From positions 96,717,159-96,781,158 of the forward strand of contig CM035438.1 of the NCBI GenBank assembly GCA_020310875.1: a stretch of DNA of 64,000 nt, written 5' to 3'. The translations under genes and the position numbers were made by a program. The notes under the pieces were generated by a model. The model saw only the letters and a program-made list of their open reading frames with translations, was not told the origin of the DNA and ran no database searches. The stretch is from Ceratopteris richardii. Its lineage: Eukaryota > Streptophyta > Polypodiopsida > Polypodiales > Pteridaceae. Of this stretch, positions 30,239-40,099 are shown piece after piece. Each line of letters begins with the position of its first letter. The first letter of the stretch is position 1.

Positions 30239-32038
30239 CTTCTGTTGAAACTTTGTCCTGCTCTCGTCTGCAGTGTTGCTAATAGCCTGTGGTTGCTGTC
30301 CTTTTGGCACCCATATTTGTCTCGTGCCACTTGTTCTGTGATGTTGATACTGTTGCTTTCCTTGCCTTGTCTGGTGGTGTTGTCGGTCTGGGTTCCTCTG
30401 TTGTGGTTGACTCGTTCGTGGTTGGGTTTGAGAGGTCCATTGGACGCTCTGCTTTGGAAAAGAAGGGAGATCCAACACTTGCGTGACCTGCCCATTAGGA
30501 AGTGATTCGTTCTTTATCTTTAATCTAGGCCAGTCCGCAGCAAGTTTGGAAGGATGAGCACCGCAGGGTGTTGTGCTCATTTGGCCGCTGATGCAACCCA
30601 CCTGACCGTTGATTGTGTCCATCTGCCCTAGCGGTTGGGTAGCTGCCCCTTCTAGTTTGCAGGATGCCCCAGGGAAGATCTCCTGTCGTCCTTCTGATTG
30701 AGAATTGTCTATAGCCAAGCCCGAGTGGGTTGGTGTAGACGTAACGTGACTGGTTTGACCCAAGATCTTCCGGTCTTCCGTCGCATGCGTTTCATAGGGT
30801 CTAGGGTTACAAACCTCAATCGGAATGCCGTTAGGGAAGTCAAGCGGTATCACTCGCTTCTGTTCTAAGGTTCCAATTTGTAAGGAGCCTTGTCTAAGAT
30901 TTAGGTCCACTGAGTGATCGTATAGCCAATCTTGGCCAAGGATTAGGGGTTCTATCAGGTCGTCATCATGGCACACTAGTAGCTTTGCTGTCATGGTCAC
31001 ATCCTTAATGAGGATAGGAAGGTCCACCTCACCCATGCAAGGGGTTTCCATGCCTCCTAGGCCTATGAGGTATGCCTCAATTGGCCACATTTCTATTCCT
31101 AAATCCTTATAATGGGACCATCTAATCGCACTAGTCGCAGCACCTGAGTCAATTAAAGCCCTGAGCTCTTGGCAAGGGTTGCCGTGCTCTAACCTGACTG
31201 TAATGAATGGTCTCCTGTCCACTATACTAGGATGAGTGGTTGACTTTACTTGACACATGGCCATGGGATATCTGGGTGTAGTTTCCAGATGGTTATAATG
31301 TTCTCTCCCTAGTCCTTGTCTTCTTAACTTCATGCGTTTAATGCGTTCTATTGCTTCTGCCTGAGCTTCCGCTCGTATTCTATTTTCTTCCTCCTTATGC
31401 TTCTTTGCCAACATGAGTCGTCTAAGCATATCCTCAGTAAGAGGTTCCTGATATAGCTTGATTCTACAGTCACTAATATAATTAGGCATTACGTCTCCTT
31501 CTAAGGTGGCTAACTGTACTGATCCACTTGTTGAGAGTCTGTTAATGATCATAGGTCCATAACCTCGCTTTTCTAACTTACGTGCGTGTTGTTTCAGCGT
31601 ATATACTAGAACTAAATCTCCTTCTTTTAGGCCTTTAACTTTCACATGTGCATCAAAATATGCTTTCTGTCGCTTCTTCGCTGCATATATTCCTGCTGCT
31701 GCTTTTAGCCTAGTTTCTCCTAATCGTTCCAAGTCCATTATTCTTGCTGATAACTCATGGCCGGTCCACTGATGTTCTTGTGCAACCTTAAGGGTCGGTA
31801 TCAAGAAGTCCAAAGGAAGCACAGCATTCTGACCAAAAACCATCTGAAAGGGAGTTGCATTGAGTACGGTCTTGTAGGCCACTCGATATGCCCAAACAGC
31901 ATGGTGTAACTGTTTGTCCCAATCTGAACGTTTGTTGTTCACGAGTTCCGTCAGTACGTTACAAAGGATCTTATTAGTGCTTTCAGCCTGACCATTGGCC
32001 TGAGGATGATATGGTGCGGATTTCTTGTGAATCACCAT
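30236..32038 (-). CDS. pol: Gypsy-2 pol: integrase C-terminal half and second retropepsin-like domain
   Basis: 600 codons, one base out of frame with the upstream pol segment because of a single-base deletion near 32033-32040 (Gypsy-1 reads LLQEFLVIHKKS there). Contents: end of the integrase core with YHPQANGQAES (third catalytic residue, Glu); KRQKAYFDAHVKVKGLKEGD and RGYGPMIINRLS (GPY/F-like module); a basic helix; then the second retropepsin-like domain, RALIDSGAATSAI near residue 293, LIGLGGMETPCMGEVDLPI, and EPLILGQDWLYDH near 369. The tail is Gln/Thr/Ser-rich with one QIWVPKG. The catalytic DSG is intact, so this domain may be an active protease or may serve as a binding module. Confidence 0.93.
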   Translation of the reverse strand: MVIHKKSAPYHPQANGQAESTNKILCNVLTELVNNKRSDWDKQLHHAVWAYRVAYKTVLNATPFQMVFGQNAVLPLDFLIPTLKVAQEHQWTGHELSARIMDLERLGETRLKAAAGIYAAKKRQKAYFDAHVKVKGLKEGDLVLVYTLKQHARKLEKRGYGPMIINRLSTSGSVQLATLEGDVMPNYISDCRIKLYQEPLTEDMLRRLMLAKKHKEEENRIRAEAQAEAIERIKRMKLRRQGLGREHYNHLETTPRYPMAMCQVKSTTHPSIVDRRPFITVRLEHGNPCQELRALIDSGAATSAIRWSHYKDLGIEMWPIEAYLIGLGGMETPCMGEVDLPILIKDVTMTAKLLVCHDDDLIEPLILGQDWLYDHSVDLNLRQGSLQIGTLEQKRVIPLDFPNGIPIEVCNPRPYETHATEDRKILGQTSHVTSTPTHSGLAIDNSQSEGRQEIFPGASCKLEGAATQPLGQMDTINGQVGCISGQMSTTPCGAHPSKLAADWPRLKIKNESLPNGQVTQVLDLPSFPKQSVQWTSQTQPRTSQPQQRNPDRQHHQTRQGKQQYQHHRTSGTRQIWVPKGQQPQAISNTADESRTKFQQK

Positions 32039-34398
32039 AAATCCTGTAACAAATATTCAATGACTTGGTTTAGAAAGTGAGTGCCTCGATCGCTCACTAA
32101 CTCTATAGGCAATCCATATCTTGTAAAGACATTCTCAAATAAGAATTTTGCAGTTGTGTGTGCATCATTCTTTTTCGTGGCTTTTGCATCTACCCATTTC
32201 GTAAGATAATCTGTGGCTACAATAATGTATTTAGCATGTGTACCTTTTGCAGGGGGGTTAATGGGTCCTACAAAGTCTATACCCCACTTTGAAAATGCAC
32301 GTCCGCCCATCATGGATTTCAATGGCATTTCGTCTCTGCGAGTAGGAAACTGAGTTCTTTGGCACACATCACATCTCTTGACATAGGTATGAGCATCCAT
32401 GTTAAGAGTGGGCCACCATAATCCTGCAAAGAGGATGGCTTTGATTATCCTGTCGGGTCCAAAATGACCTCCTGCAACACCTTGGTGTGCAGTCTCTAGT
32501 ATGCTCAGATAATCGCTCTCATGAACACATTGTCGTAGATATCCATCTCGTCCTCTTTTGTGTAGATTATCGCCAATAAGTGAATAGTCGTGAGCTTCCT
32601 GCTCTAGACTGCGTTGTCGAGCTAAGGTCATTCCTTGAGGGAATGTGTTCGTCCTCAAGTATGTCACTAATTGTTCACTCCACTCTGGTGTGAGAGACAC
32701 GTGATACAATGTAGCATGCTCTACTGGTGGTCTTTCACAACAAACATTGCATTCCTTACACAACCTGTAGACATCTGCTTCCATCGAAGGCCAATATACT
32801 CCTAATCTATGCAGAGTCTGTAGTGTTCGATGTTTTGAATGATGTTGCTGTAGTGCACCTATGTGTGCTAATTGCAACCAATTCGCATGTTCTGATTCAT
32901 CTACACAACAAGCAAGAATCTTTTGATTATCCTGTTTATATATGCTTCCTGCCATTATTTGGTATCTCTGAGACTTGGTAATCTCTCCTTCTTTGATCTT
33001 TATCCTAGGATTCTTGGGTCCATATGTCAGAATAGGGACTATAGGCTTAGCCCATTCTGGTGCTATCTCAAGATTAAACAAGTATGCATCTGGTAGATCA
33101 TCCGCTACTCCTTGAGGAGCTTCTCCTGAGGTTAATCTCGAAAGGTGGTCAGCTCTAAGATGTGTCTTTCCTTTCCTGACTACTACTTCAAAATCATACT
33201 CCATGAGTAATAGAAACCAACGTATCAATCGTCCGGTGTTACATGGTTTGTTGACTAAGTACAATAGTGCTTGATGATATGTAAAGAACTTGAACTTATT
33301 GGCCAACAAATAGTGCCTAAACTTCTTTACCGCGTAGATCATCCCTAATCCTTCTCGTTCCGTCGTGGTGTAATTTCTTTCTGCTGCGTTCAATTGTCTG
33401 CTCGCGTAAGCTATGGGGAGATCTATATTACCTTCATTCGTGGGTTGTGCTAACACACATCCTATGGCATAATTGGATGCATCCACATGTACATGGAATG
33501 GCTTACTCCAATCTGGGGTAGTCAATATAGGTGCTGAACACAAGCGTCGTTTAAGTTCATTGAATGAATTTTCACAGTCATCTGTCCATTCAAAGTTGGT
33601 TAAAAGAGAGTACAAAGGCTTGGCTATGATTGCATACATGTGTATGAATCTCCTATAATAACCGCAATGGCCCATAAATGCTTGTACCTCTTTCACATTA
33701 GTTGGTCTAGGTAATTCTGCAATTACTTTCACCTTTTCTTCATCTGTAGAGATTCCATTTTTTGACACAATGTGTCCTAGAATTTTGCCTTGTTTGACCA
33801 TGAAAACGCACTTTTCTGGGTTCAAACAAACCTGATATTCTCGACATTTGTCAAATATTTGTCTTAACTCTGGGATATGTGTCTGTCTTACATTTGAATG
33901 TGCACATATGTCATCGACATAAACTTCCAAACTCTTGCGTAAGAATTCCTTAAAAACATGACACATGAGTCGCTGGAAAGTGGCGGGTGCATTTGTTAAG
34001 CCAAATGGCATTACACGAAATGCAAATATGCCCCATTCAGTGGCAAATTCCGTCTTGTGTTGATCTTCTGGAGCAATGGCTACTTGATTATAGCCTGAGA
34101 ATCCATCAAGAAAGCTGTAAACTTCCTTGCCCGTAACTCTTTCCAATAGATGTTCTGTGATAGGAAGAGGATAACTGTCTCTAATCGTGGCGGCATTAAC
34201 TTTTTTAAGGTTAATACACACACGCAATTTTCCATTCTTCTTGGGCACAACCACAATGGAGGATACCCATTCGGTATGCTCAATTTCGTAAATGAATCCT
34301 GCTTCTATCAAGCGATCTATCTCCTCTTTAATCTTCACAACGTAGTTATCATTGTACGTATAAGGTTTCTGTTTTGTCGGTTTTGCATCTAGAGTCAT
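32032..34398 (-). CDS. pol: Gypsy-2 pol: RT, RNase H, tandem H2C2 domains, integrase core
   Basis: 788 codons in frame with gag-pro upstream. RT: FLDGFSGYNQVAIAPEDQH, MPFGLTNAPATFQRL, catalytic YVDD at residues 160-163. RNase H: HVDASNYAIGC, TTTEREGLGM, RADHLSR; the third acidic residue is changed (FFTYHQA where Gypsy-1 has FFTDHQA), which should impair RNase H. Two zinc domains follow: HIGALQQHHSKHRTLQ ... CNVC (about 508-552) and HQGVAGGHFGPDRIIK ... CDVC (about 642-690). Integrase core: KWGIDFVGP and SDRGTHFLN give the two Asp. It ends at a frameshift before the Glu block. Confidence 0.94.
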   Translation of the reverse strand: MTLDAKPTKQKPYTYNDNYVVKIKEEIDRLIEAGFIYEIEHTEWVSSIVVVPKKNGKLRVCINLKKVNAATIRDSYPLPITEHLLERVTGKEVYSFLDGFSGYNQVAIAPEDQHKTEFATEWGIFAFRVMPFGLTNAPATFQRLMCHVFKEFLRKSLEVYVDDICAHSNVRQTHIPELRQIFDKCREYQVCLNPEKCVFMVKQGKILGHIVSKNGISTDEEKVKVIAELPRPTNVKEVQAFMGHCGYYRRFIHMYAIIAKPLYSLLTNFEWTDDCENSFNELKRRLCSAPILTTPDWSKPFHVHVDASNYAIGCVLAQPTNEGNIDLPIAYASRQLNAAERNYTTTEREGLGMIYAVKKFRHYLLANKFKFFTYHQALLYLVNKPCNTGRLIRWFLLLMEYDFEVVVRKGKTHLRADHLSRLTSGEAPQGVADDLPDAYLFNLEIAPEWAKPIVPILTYGPKNPRIKIKEGEITKSQRYQIMAGSIYKQDNQKILACCVDESEHANWLQLAHIGALQQHHSKHRTLQTLHRLGVYWPSMEADVYRLCKECNVCCERPPVEHATLYHVSLTPEWSEQLVTYLRTNTFPQGMTLARQRSLEQEAHDYSLIGDNLHKRGRDGYLRQCVHESDYLSILETAHQGVAGGHFGPDRIIKAILFAGLWWPTLNMDAHTYVKRCDVCQRTQFPTRRDEMPLKSMMGGRAFSKWGIDFVGPINPPAKGTHAKYIIVATDYLTKWVDAKATKKNDAHTTAKFLFENVFTRYGLPIELVSDRGTHFLNQVIEYLLQDLW

Positions 34399-34452
34399 AG
34401 GGATTCTATGAGAACATATATCTGGATCTACTCCTTTTAGGTCTTTGTAACT

Positions 34453-36678
34453 CTAGGCAAACACATCTCTATATTCGCGCAATAGGGCAACTAGCTCTTC
34501 TTCTTCTTCCTTGGTCAAATCGTGCCCTATGTATGTACATTTTTCTTCTTCTCCTTCTATGGCTACGATTATTTTCTTGGTTTTCTCTCGGTTATCATAT
34601 ACTTGTCTGTCATTCGCCTTTCTATTAAGCATTCGTACCATGATTCTTCTATCTTCGATTTCATATTTCTTGAAGTTCTCGGGTACTTCAAATAAAGACT
34701 CTTCTTTTTCTGACATGGTTTCTTTCTTCTTTCTTTTCTTGCCTTCACTTTTGCTAGTCACTTGAGTGGCTAACCTCACCTCATTCGTAATTTCCTCGTG
34801 TCTCTGAGTGTGAGTTTCTACTTCGTGAAAGTATTCTTCCTCTGATGCAAAGGGAGAATCCATGATAATTGATTCTAAATCAAAATCGCTTGCATCCTCA
34901 AATGCATCAGTGTTAGGTTCACATTCTTCTAGAATTTCCTCGCACATGATTGGCTCTATCGTGAAAACTGAAATGTCATAGCCATCCTCGTCACAGTGGG
35001 GTGTCCATTGTTCTTCATTGATGGCTACATCCATGGTTGCTAGGATTTCTGCCCAACCACGGGGTTCAAACTCTTCGTCTGGGAATACTATAGGTGCGTA
35101 GGCTGGATCTTGAAGGGTTCGTGGATGTTGTTCTGCACCTAAGGTCCTTGCTTCTAATCTTTCTTCCTCTTGTTTGGCTACTTTACACATCCATAAATGA
35201 GTATCCTCATGCAACCAAGAAGGATCTGATTCTAATGAGTGCACGGATTCCGTCTCTACTGGTGTCTTATGGATGGTATTCCATTGTATTGGGGGTACGT
35301 CTCTATGTGAATAGTCTTTAAGATTGACTTTGGTAGTCACTCCTAAATGTTGCAAGTACAAAGAATTAGTTCCCCAATCTTGTACAATTTGCAACTGACG
35401 CATGAATGGTCGTCCCAATATCATCTCATAAGCATGGTTTTTTGCAAAGTCACAAATGGCGAAAGTATGCTCAAATTCTACACCACAAGTGGTGAGAGAT
35501 ATGCCTTCTAGTAAGCCTAATGGTTTTTCTATGTGTCCGTCAGCGATTTGTAGCTTCATCCTGGTGGGTCTCAATGCTGGCTTACCCCAACGTTTCCATA
35601 AAGCGGTGGTAGCAATGGCTACGCCGGCTCCTGAATCTAAGATGGCTTTCGTGGTGTAGCCCTGATGGGTTATCGGAAGATACGTGTTACCTTCCTCTCC
35701 TTCACTTACATCTCCAATCTTTTCTACGGGTATCTCTGGTACCTTATTTTGTGATCCTATTTGTGAGGGAGTAGTAGCAAGCTCGGGGAATTGATTTGCT
35801 ACATGCTTCCACAATTCTGGTTTTACCTTCAATAACTCCTCCAGAGTAAGGTTACATTGTACTTTGGTATTCTTGATCACTTCCGTGTTTCTAGGGATTA
35901 CTGATTCTTCATTCCTCACTATTATCGTGGGTGCTCTCATACTAATAGACTTTGCTTCCCAAGGTCCTGTGAACTGGGGTAATTCTTGTAAAGAATTAGA
36001 TTCAAATCCTGTGTGTTCACTCAGTTGTTCTTCCTCTACATCATCGTATATAGAGGGAATGTCTTGGGGAAATTGTTCTTGCAAGTCGTCTATTTCTTGA
36101 ATAGGAGGATGGGTTCCTTGTTCTTTTCTCCATTTCTCTTCTTGTATTTCTCTCAAAAATTCATGTGAATATTTATGTATGGAAGACAAATTGTCTTGAC
36201 TTTCTGTATTGGGTACTTGAGACAGGGATGGTGCATTCCTTTCCTGTGTCTCTGGGACAATAGGGTTCCTAGGCTGATCCTTTTTCTCTTTGCTTTCTAT
36301 CAAGTATTCTAGCCTCTCCATTAGTCCTTGAAAGTGTAATTCCGGTTTTGCCATGTTATTCCAATTAAGATATCTAGAGGCTTCGAACAAAGCTTGTGCT
36401 AGTTCTACCATCTTCATGCAAAGTTTAGTTCTCTCAATTTCTAGATCAGCTCGAGGGTAGTTTTTGCTCATTTCAGCTACCTGAGGTCCCTCTTTTAATC
36501 TAGCCTGATATGCACGAAACATCATGTCTAGATTTTCTGGTATGGGTTCCGCTAAAACTGATCCTGATTTCTGAGCTAGATTCTCTTGATTCAATTCTTG
36601 TGAAGTCAATTCTTGGATTTTGGCTCTAGATTCCTTCAAACTTCCTTCCAACTCAGTTATTTTTTTACTCCATTTCAT
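34453..36678 (-). CDS. pro: Gypsy-2 gag-pro: spacer, protease 1 and acidic linker
   Basis: 741 codons between two in-frame TAG codons. The N-terminal part is helical and charged (ADLEIERTKLCMKMVELAQA). Protease 1 lies at about residues 345-440: YLPITHQGYTTKAILDSGAG, then LGLLEGISLTTCGVEFEHTF and MILGRPFMRQLQ. After it comes a long acidic linker with KKRKKK and KKIIVAIEGEEEKCTYIGHD before RT. The TAG at 34453-34455 replaces the Trp codon of VFAW in Gypsy-1, a G-to-A (C-to-T on the other strand) change. Confidence 0.92.
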   Translation of the reverse strand: MKWSKKITELEGSLKESRAKIQELTSQELNQENLAQKSGSVLAEPIPENLDMMFRAYQARLKEGPQVAEMSKNYPRADLEIERTKLCMKMVELAQALFEASRYLNWNNMAKPELHFQGLMERLEYLIESKEKKDQPRNPIVPETQERNAPSLSQVPNTESQDNLSSIHKYSHEFLREIQEEKWRKEQGTHPPIQEIDDLQEQFPQDIPSIYDDVEEEQLSEHTGFESNSLQELPQFTGPWEAKSISMRAPTIIVRNEESVIPRNTEVIKNTKVQCNLTLEELLKVKPELWKHVANQFPELATTPSQIGSQNKVPEIPVEKIGDVSEGEEGNTYLPITHQGYTTKAILDSGAGVAIATTALWKRWGKPALRPTRMKLQIADGHIEKPLGLLEGISLTTCGVEFEHTFAICDFAKNHAYEMILGRPFMRQLQIVQDWGTNSLYLQHLGVTTKVNLKDYSHRDVPPIQWNTIHKTPVETESVHSLESDPSWLHEDTHLWMCKVAKQEEERLEARTLGAEQHPRTLQDPAYAPIVFPDEEFEPRGWAEILATMDVAINEEQWTPHCDEDGYDISVFTIEPIMCEEILEECEPNTDAFEDASDFDLESIIMDSPFASEEEYFHEVETHTQRHEEITNEVRLATQVTSKSEGKKRKKKETMSEKEESLFEVPENFKKYEIEDRRIMVRMLNRKANDRQVYDNREKTKKIIVAIEGEEEKCTYIGHDLTKEEEEELVALLREYRDVFA

Positions 36679-36792
36679 CTTAATTCTTTCTCTAGAATCT
36701 TTCCAAGATTTTGTCTTTTTACTGCTAGATTCTGCAACTTCACTGGTTTCGGCTACTTTCTCCTGATTAAGTTGTTGGTTCTGTAAGAGCGC

Positions 36793-38013
36793 CTAGGCTC
36801 TGGTTATAGCTTGGATAGGCACGTATGTAGGGTTGGATCCATCTGCGTTAGTTACAATACCTATCACGTTGATCGGTGTCACATTCAAAGCATTAACAGG
36901 GTTCTTAGGACAATCTTTTATGATGTGCTCTTTGCCACAATCAGCACAAAAGCCTTGGATGTTATAGTACTGTGATTGTCCTGATATCGGGGGATGTGGA
37001 CAATCCTTTATGAAGTGATCTCCTTGGCACCTAAAGCATGGTCCTCTAGGGCCCTGTGGTCTTTGTTGTCTCAATTGGGGCCGTGGATTTGGGTTTGTGT
37101 ACATCACATTAGCATAGTCTGGCTCCCAACTAGGTTCCACTGGTGGACTATCGTAATGATACGTCTCCACGTGTTCTGGTGACTCCGTGTAATATGCGGG
37201 TGGACTATCTACATGTGTAGAGTCAAAACTGTTCGAATTAGGGTCACTCTCTGTGATCAAAGGTGAAGAAGGCACTAAGGCCCTACTTAAGTTCTCTTCT
37301 GTAGCAGCGTATTTGACTGAGATGACATTCGCTGGTGGGGGTGGCTGCTGAGCTAAGACAGGTTGAGGTCTCTGTTGAGCCTGGTATGGGTAGTTCTGAG
37401 GAGGCCTATAGTAATAAGGCTGAGCATTGTATTGGCCTTGATACCTACCTGGCTGCGGGTATGCTTGCGGGTAGTTCTGTCTCACGGTTTGTTTGTTGTA
37501 CGGGCAGTCCTGAGCCGTATGATTCGTGTATCTTCTCTCAATTGTACAGTATTGGCCACTAGGGTTGGCTTGTGGTTGTGGTGCATTGGGGCACACATTT
37601 GCCATATGGTCACCACCACAGGTGTAACAACGCTTGTTCATTAGCACCCTAGGTTTACTAGAAACTCCTAGTTTCTGGGCCACTTTTTCTGCTAGGTCTT
37701 CTATCGAGCTAGACAATTTTGTGGATGCTAGAGATGAACAGTCTGAGTCCTTATAGACATTTGAGAGTTCCAACTCGTCTCCTAAGTTGTTCTTAATGTC
37801 TATGCATATTCTCACACATTGCTCTAGCGTTCTGGGTTCTTTTAGGTACACGTAGGAGCGTAGTTTAGAGCTCAACAAGCCATCTAGAAACAATGACACT
37901 TGCTTGGCTTGTGAGGGTAGCTCTTGCATTGGACATCGTTCAACATATTGTCTAAACCTACGTCCTGCCAGTCTAACTGTTTCCTGAGGGGTCTGTTTAA
38001 AGCTATGAATCAA
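36793..38013 (-). CDS. gag: Gypsy-2 gag: capsid end and zinc knuckles
   Basis: 406 codons in frame with both neighbours; the frame is in fact open from 38115. It holds the end of the capsid-like domain (AGRRFRQYVERCPMQELPSQ, KLRSYVYLKEPRTLEQCVRI), knuckle CYTCGGDHMANVC near residue 128, the irregular box CTIERRYTNHTAQDC, a Tyr/Gln/Pro-rich spacer, and two more knuckles CFRCQGDHFIKDC and CADCGKEHIIKDC. TAG at 36793-36795 stands where Gypsy-1 has the Gln of TRAQAL, fitting CAG to TAG. Confidence 0.92.
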   Translation of the reverse strand: MIHSFKQTPQETVRLAGRRFRQYVERCPMQELPSQAKQVSLFLDGLLSSKLRSYVYLKEPRTLEQCVRICIDIKNNLGDELELSNVYKDSDCSSLASTKLSSSIEDLAEKVAQKLGVSSKPRVLMNKRCYTCGGDHMANVCPNAPQPQANPSGQYCTIERRYTNHTAQDCPYNKQTVRQNYPQAYPQPGRYQGQYNAQPYYYRPPQNYPYQAQQRPQPVLAQQPPPPANVISVKYAATEENLSRALVPSSPLITESDPNSNSFDSTHVDSPPAYYTESPEHVETYHYDSPPVEPSWEPDYANVMYTNPNPRPQLRQQRPQGPRGPCFRCQGDHFIKDCPHPPISGQSQYYNIQGFCADCGKEHIIKDCPKNPVNALNVTPINVIGIVTNADGSNPTYVPIQAITRA

Positions 38014-38115
38014 CGAAGACGTGTCATGTCTAATCCCACTTTTAGAGAATTCGGTGATGAATGACTCTAAAAAGTGATGGATGTCTCTAAATTGCCTTTG
38101 TTGCAGAGGTTGGAA

Positions 38116-39306
38116 CTAAGTTAAGGCGGTATTCTTTAACGTTAGTCCAAATGCGTTGTATTGCGTGAACATGTCTTCAACTTGTTCTGCTCTTAGTACT
38201 TGCTTGAATTCTGCGACATGGTCATAGGGATCTCCTGTCCCATCAAAATAATTCTTCATTGATTTTACTAATTGAGTGGGTCTCAATATTCTTGCGTGTT
38301 CACGTGGTCTAGGTAGAGGAAAATCATCTCTACCACCTGGTATTCCATGATCTCTTTGTCTATCCGCTCTATTAGTGTCCGTTGTTGTTCTATCTCTCCC
38401 TATGGGATGAGTGAAGCTTACTTCGGGTCTCTCCTTATTTCTCTCTCTTTGATTTCCATGGGCTGATGATGTTCCTGCCCCTTGTTGACTTGTATTCATG
38501 TTCGTTCTAGATGGAGGGAATACCAATTCACCTCTCCATGTGTATGTGTTTTTAGCGTGGTCAGGCACCACAAAGACTCTTTCTGAAGTCTCATCCAGGT
38601 ATACAACCTTTCCAGGTGTATCCGGGTCCTTGAACTCGTATATAGTGATGATACCTACCTCACTAAGTATTTCGGTCTTGTATCTCCAAAAGGCTTCATC
38701 AGTTTCTTTATTTACAAACAACTCTATGCTTCTGTTGTCCTGAGGGATCCAATCCGGGATTAGTACTCGTGTCAGTACAGATTTCCCTCTAGGTGTTCTA
38801 GGCTCTTCTAATGGTTCTTTTCCTTGAGATTTAGTTTCCGTCTCTGGCTGAATCACGCCAAACTCATTGGTATTGTTTGGCTGCGTACTTAAGATGTACA
38901 TCGTTCCTTCTTTGTCTATGTACGCGTCTCTCTCGAATTTCACCACTGGATGTTCCAATCCAATGGGTTGATCGGGGTTGTGCATTTGCACCACTTGCCT
39001 TCGCAAACCATCCTCATAGATGCGAGCACCTAATTGGTTGGTTCGGAGAAACTCTAGTTGTGTTTTATAGGGTCCTTCTGGTTTTTCTAAATAGGCTACA
39101 TTCGACCCTCCTTCTGGTTTTTCTGTGCTAAATGCCATTTCTGATTCACTAGTATCTGAGCTCTCGTAGGGGTAATTACTATTCAATTGCTGAGCCCACG
39201 ATCGTGCAGTAGTTCTTACACTTGCCTCTGATGATCTAAGGCTTCGTCGGTCTGACTTACCTATATGTTTGCCCGATCTAAGGTTCATTAATTTTGTTCC
39301 TTGCAC
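38116..39306 (-). CDS. gag: Gypsy-2 gag, N-terminal part
   Basis: 396 codons. The natural start is probably the ATG seven codons in (MNLRSGKHIGK), shared with Gypsy-1, rather than the first one (MQGTKL). It carries the conserved N-terminal region (AYIDKEGTMYILST, TPRGKSVLTRVLIPDWIPQD) and the start of the capsid-like domain (NYFDGTGDPYDHVAEFKQVL). It stops at TAG (38116-38118), where Gypsy-1 has the Trp of ALAWFQP. The frame continues downstream of it. Confidence 0.92.
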   Translation of the reverse strand: MQGTKLMNLRSGKHIGKSDRRSLRSSEASVRTTARSWAQQLNSNYPYESSDTSESEMAFSTEKPEGGSNVAYLEKPEGPYKTQLEFLRTNQLGARIYEDGLRRQVVQMHNPDQPIGLEHPVVKFERDAYIDKEGTMYILSTQPNNTNEFGVIQPETETKSQGKEPLEEPRTPRGKSVLTRVLIPDWIPQDNRSIELFVNKETDEAFWRYKTEILSEVGIITIYEFKDPDTPGKVVYLDETSERVFVVPDHAKNTYTWRGELVFPPSRTNMNTSQQGAGTSSAHGNQRERNKERPEVSFTHPIGRDRTTTDTNRADRQRDHGIPGGRDDFPLPRPREHARILRPTQLVKSMKNYFDGTGDPYDHVAEFKQVLRAEQVEDMFTQYNAFGLTLKNTALT

Positions 39307-40099
39307 ACTTAGTACACGCTCAGATCGTCAATGATTCTTTGTTATTACTGTCTTGATTCTTTTTAAATTTCTTTAGATTCTTGTCTTAATGTATGCGTCA
39401 GGAATTCGACTTTCCGTTATAATTTTGAGTTCTCGTTCCGTCAGACTTATGTTCTTTCCTTAGGTTTTCGTGTCACACACCTTTACTTTAGTCTTGAACT
39501 TGATAAATTTAACTCTCTTGAACTTGAGGCGTTCCTATCGTCTTAAATCCACAATGCTACCGTTTATCCTAGGCTAAGAATTGACTGAGGGGGTTGAGTA
39601 ATCTTCCAACCTCGAGTCAGCTTTTCTCGTTGCTCTGATGCCCAAGAAGCCGCGCTTCCCAAGCTTTATGCCCTTCACTGCCTTGCCTTGGTTGCCTTTG
39701 ATTGCCCTTGCTAGACCTGGAAAAATCCAATATTAGACCAATTCACAGTTGGATGATCAAGCACTTGAGTATATACACCTTTTAAGTCCCTTCCCTTTTG
39801 CCCAACTTTTTAATGCTTGCCCCCTGGCTTTCTAGTCCCAAATTAGGTCAACCTCAAAATAGCTTATCTAAAAATAGACGTAGTACTCGTCGAGAGCTTT
39901 CTAATGAGCTATTAAACTCAAAAAACGGACTTCGGATGAAAAAGTTATGACCGTTCAGGCCCTGGGGGGTAAAAACTGACAAACAGGTTTTTTCTCCAAA
40001 TATGAGCTAAGGGGTCTCCTATGAGTCTAATCACCCAAAAATTTCCCAAAAATAGCCCCAAAATTGGCCAAAAAATGAAACCCTAAAATTTGCGATGGG
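39307..40099 (-). other. Gypsy-2 leader between gag and repeat array
   Basis: Noncoding leader. About 39890-39985 keeps the block shared with Gypsy-1 (GAGCTTTCTAATGAGCTATT and GGACTTCGGATGAAAAAGTT). The rest is unique to this element as far as I can see, with no frame worth noting. Confidence 0.6.
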
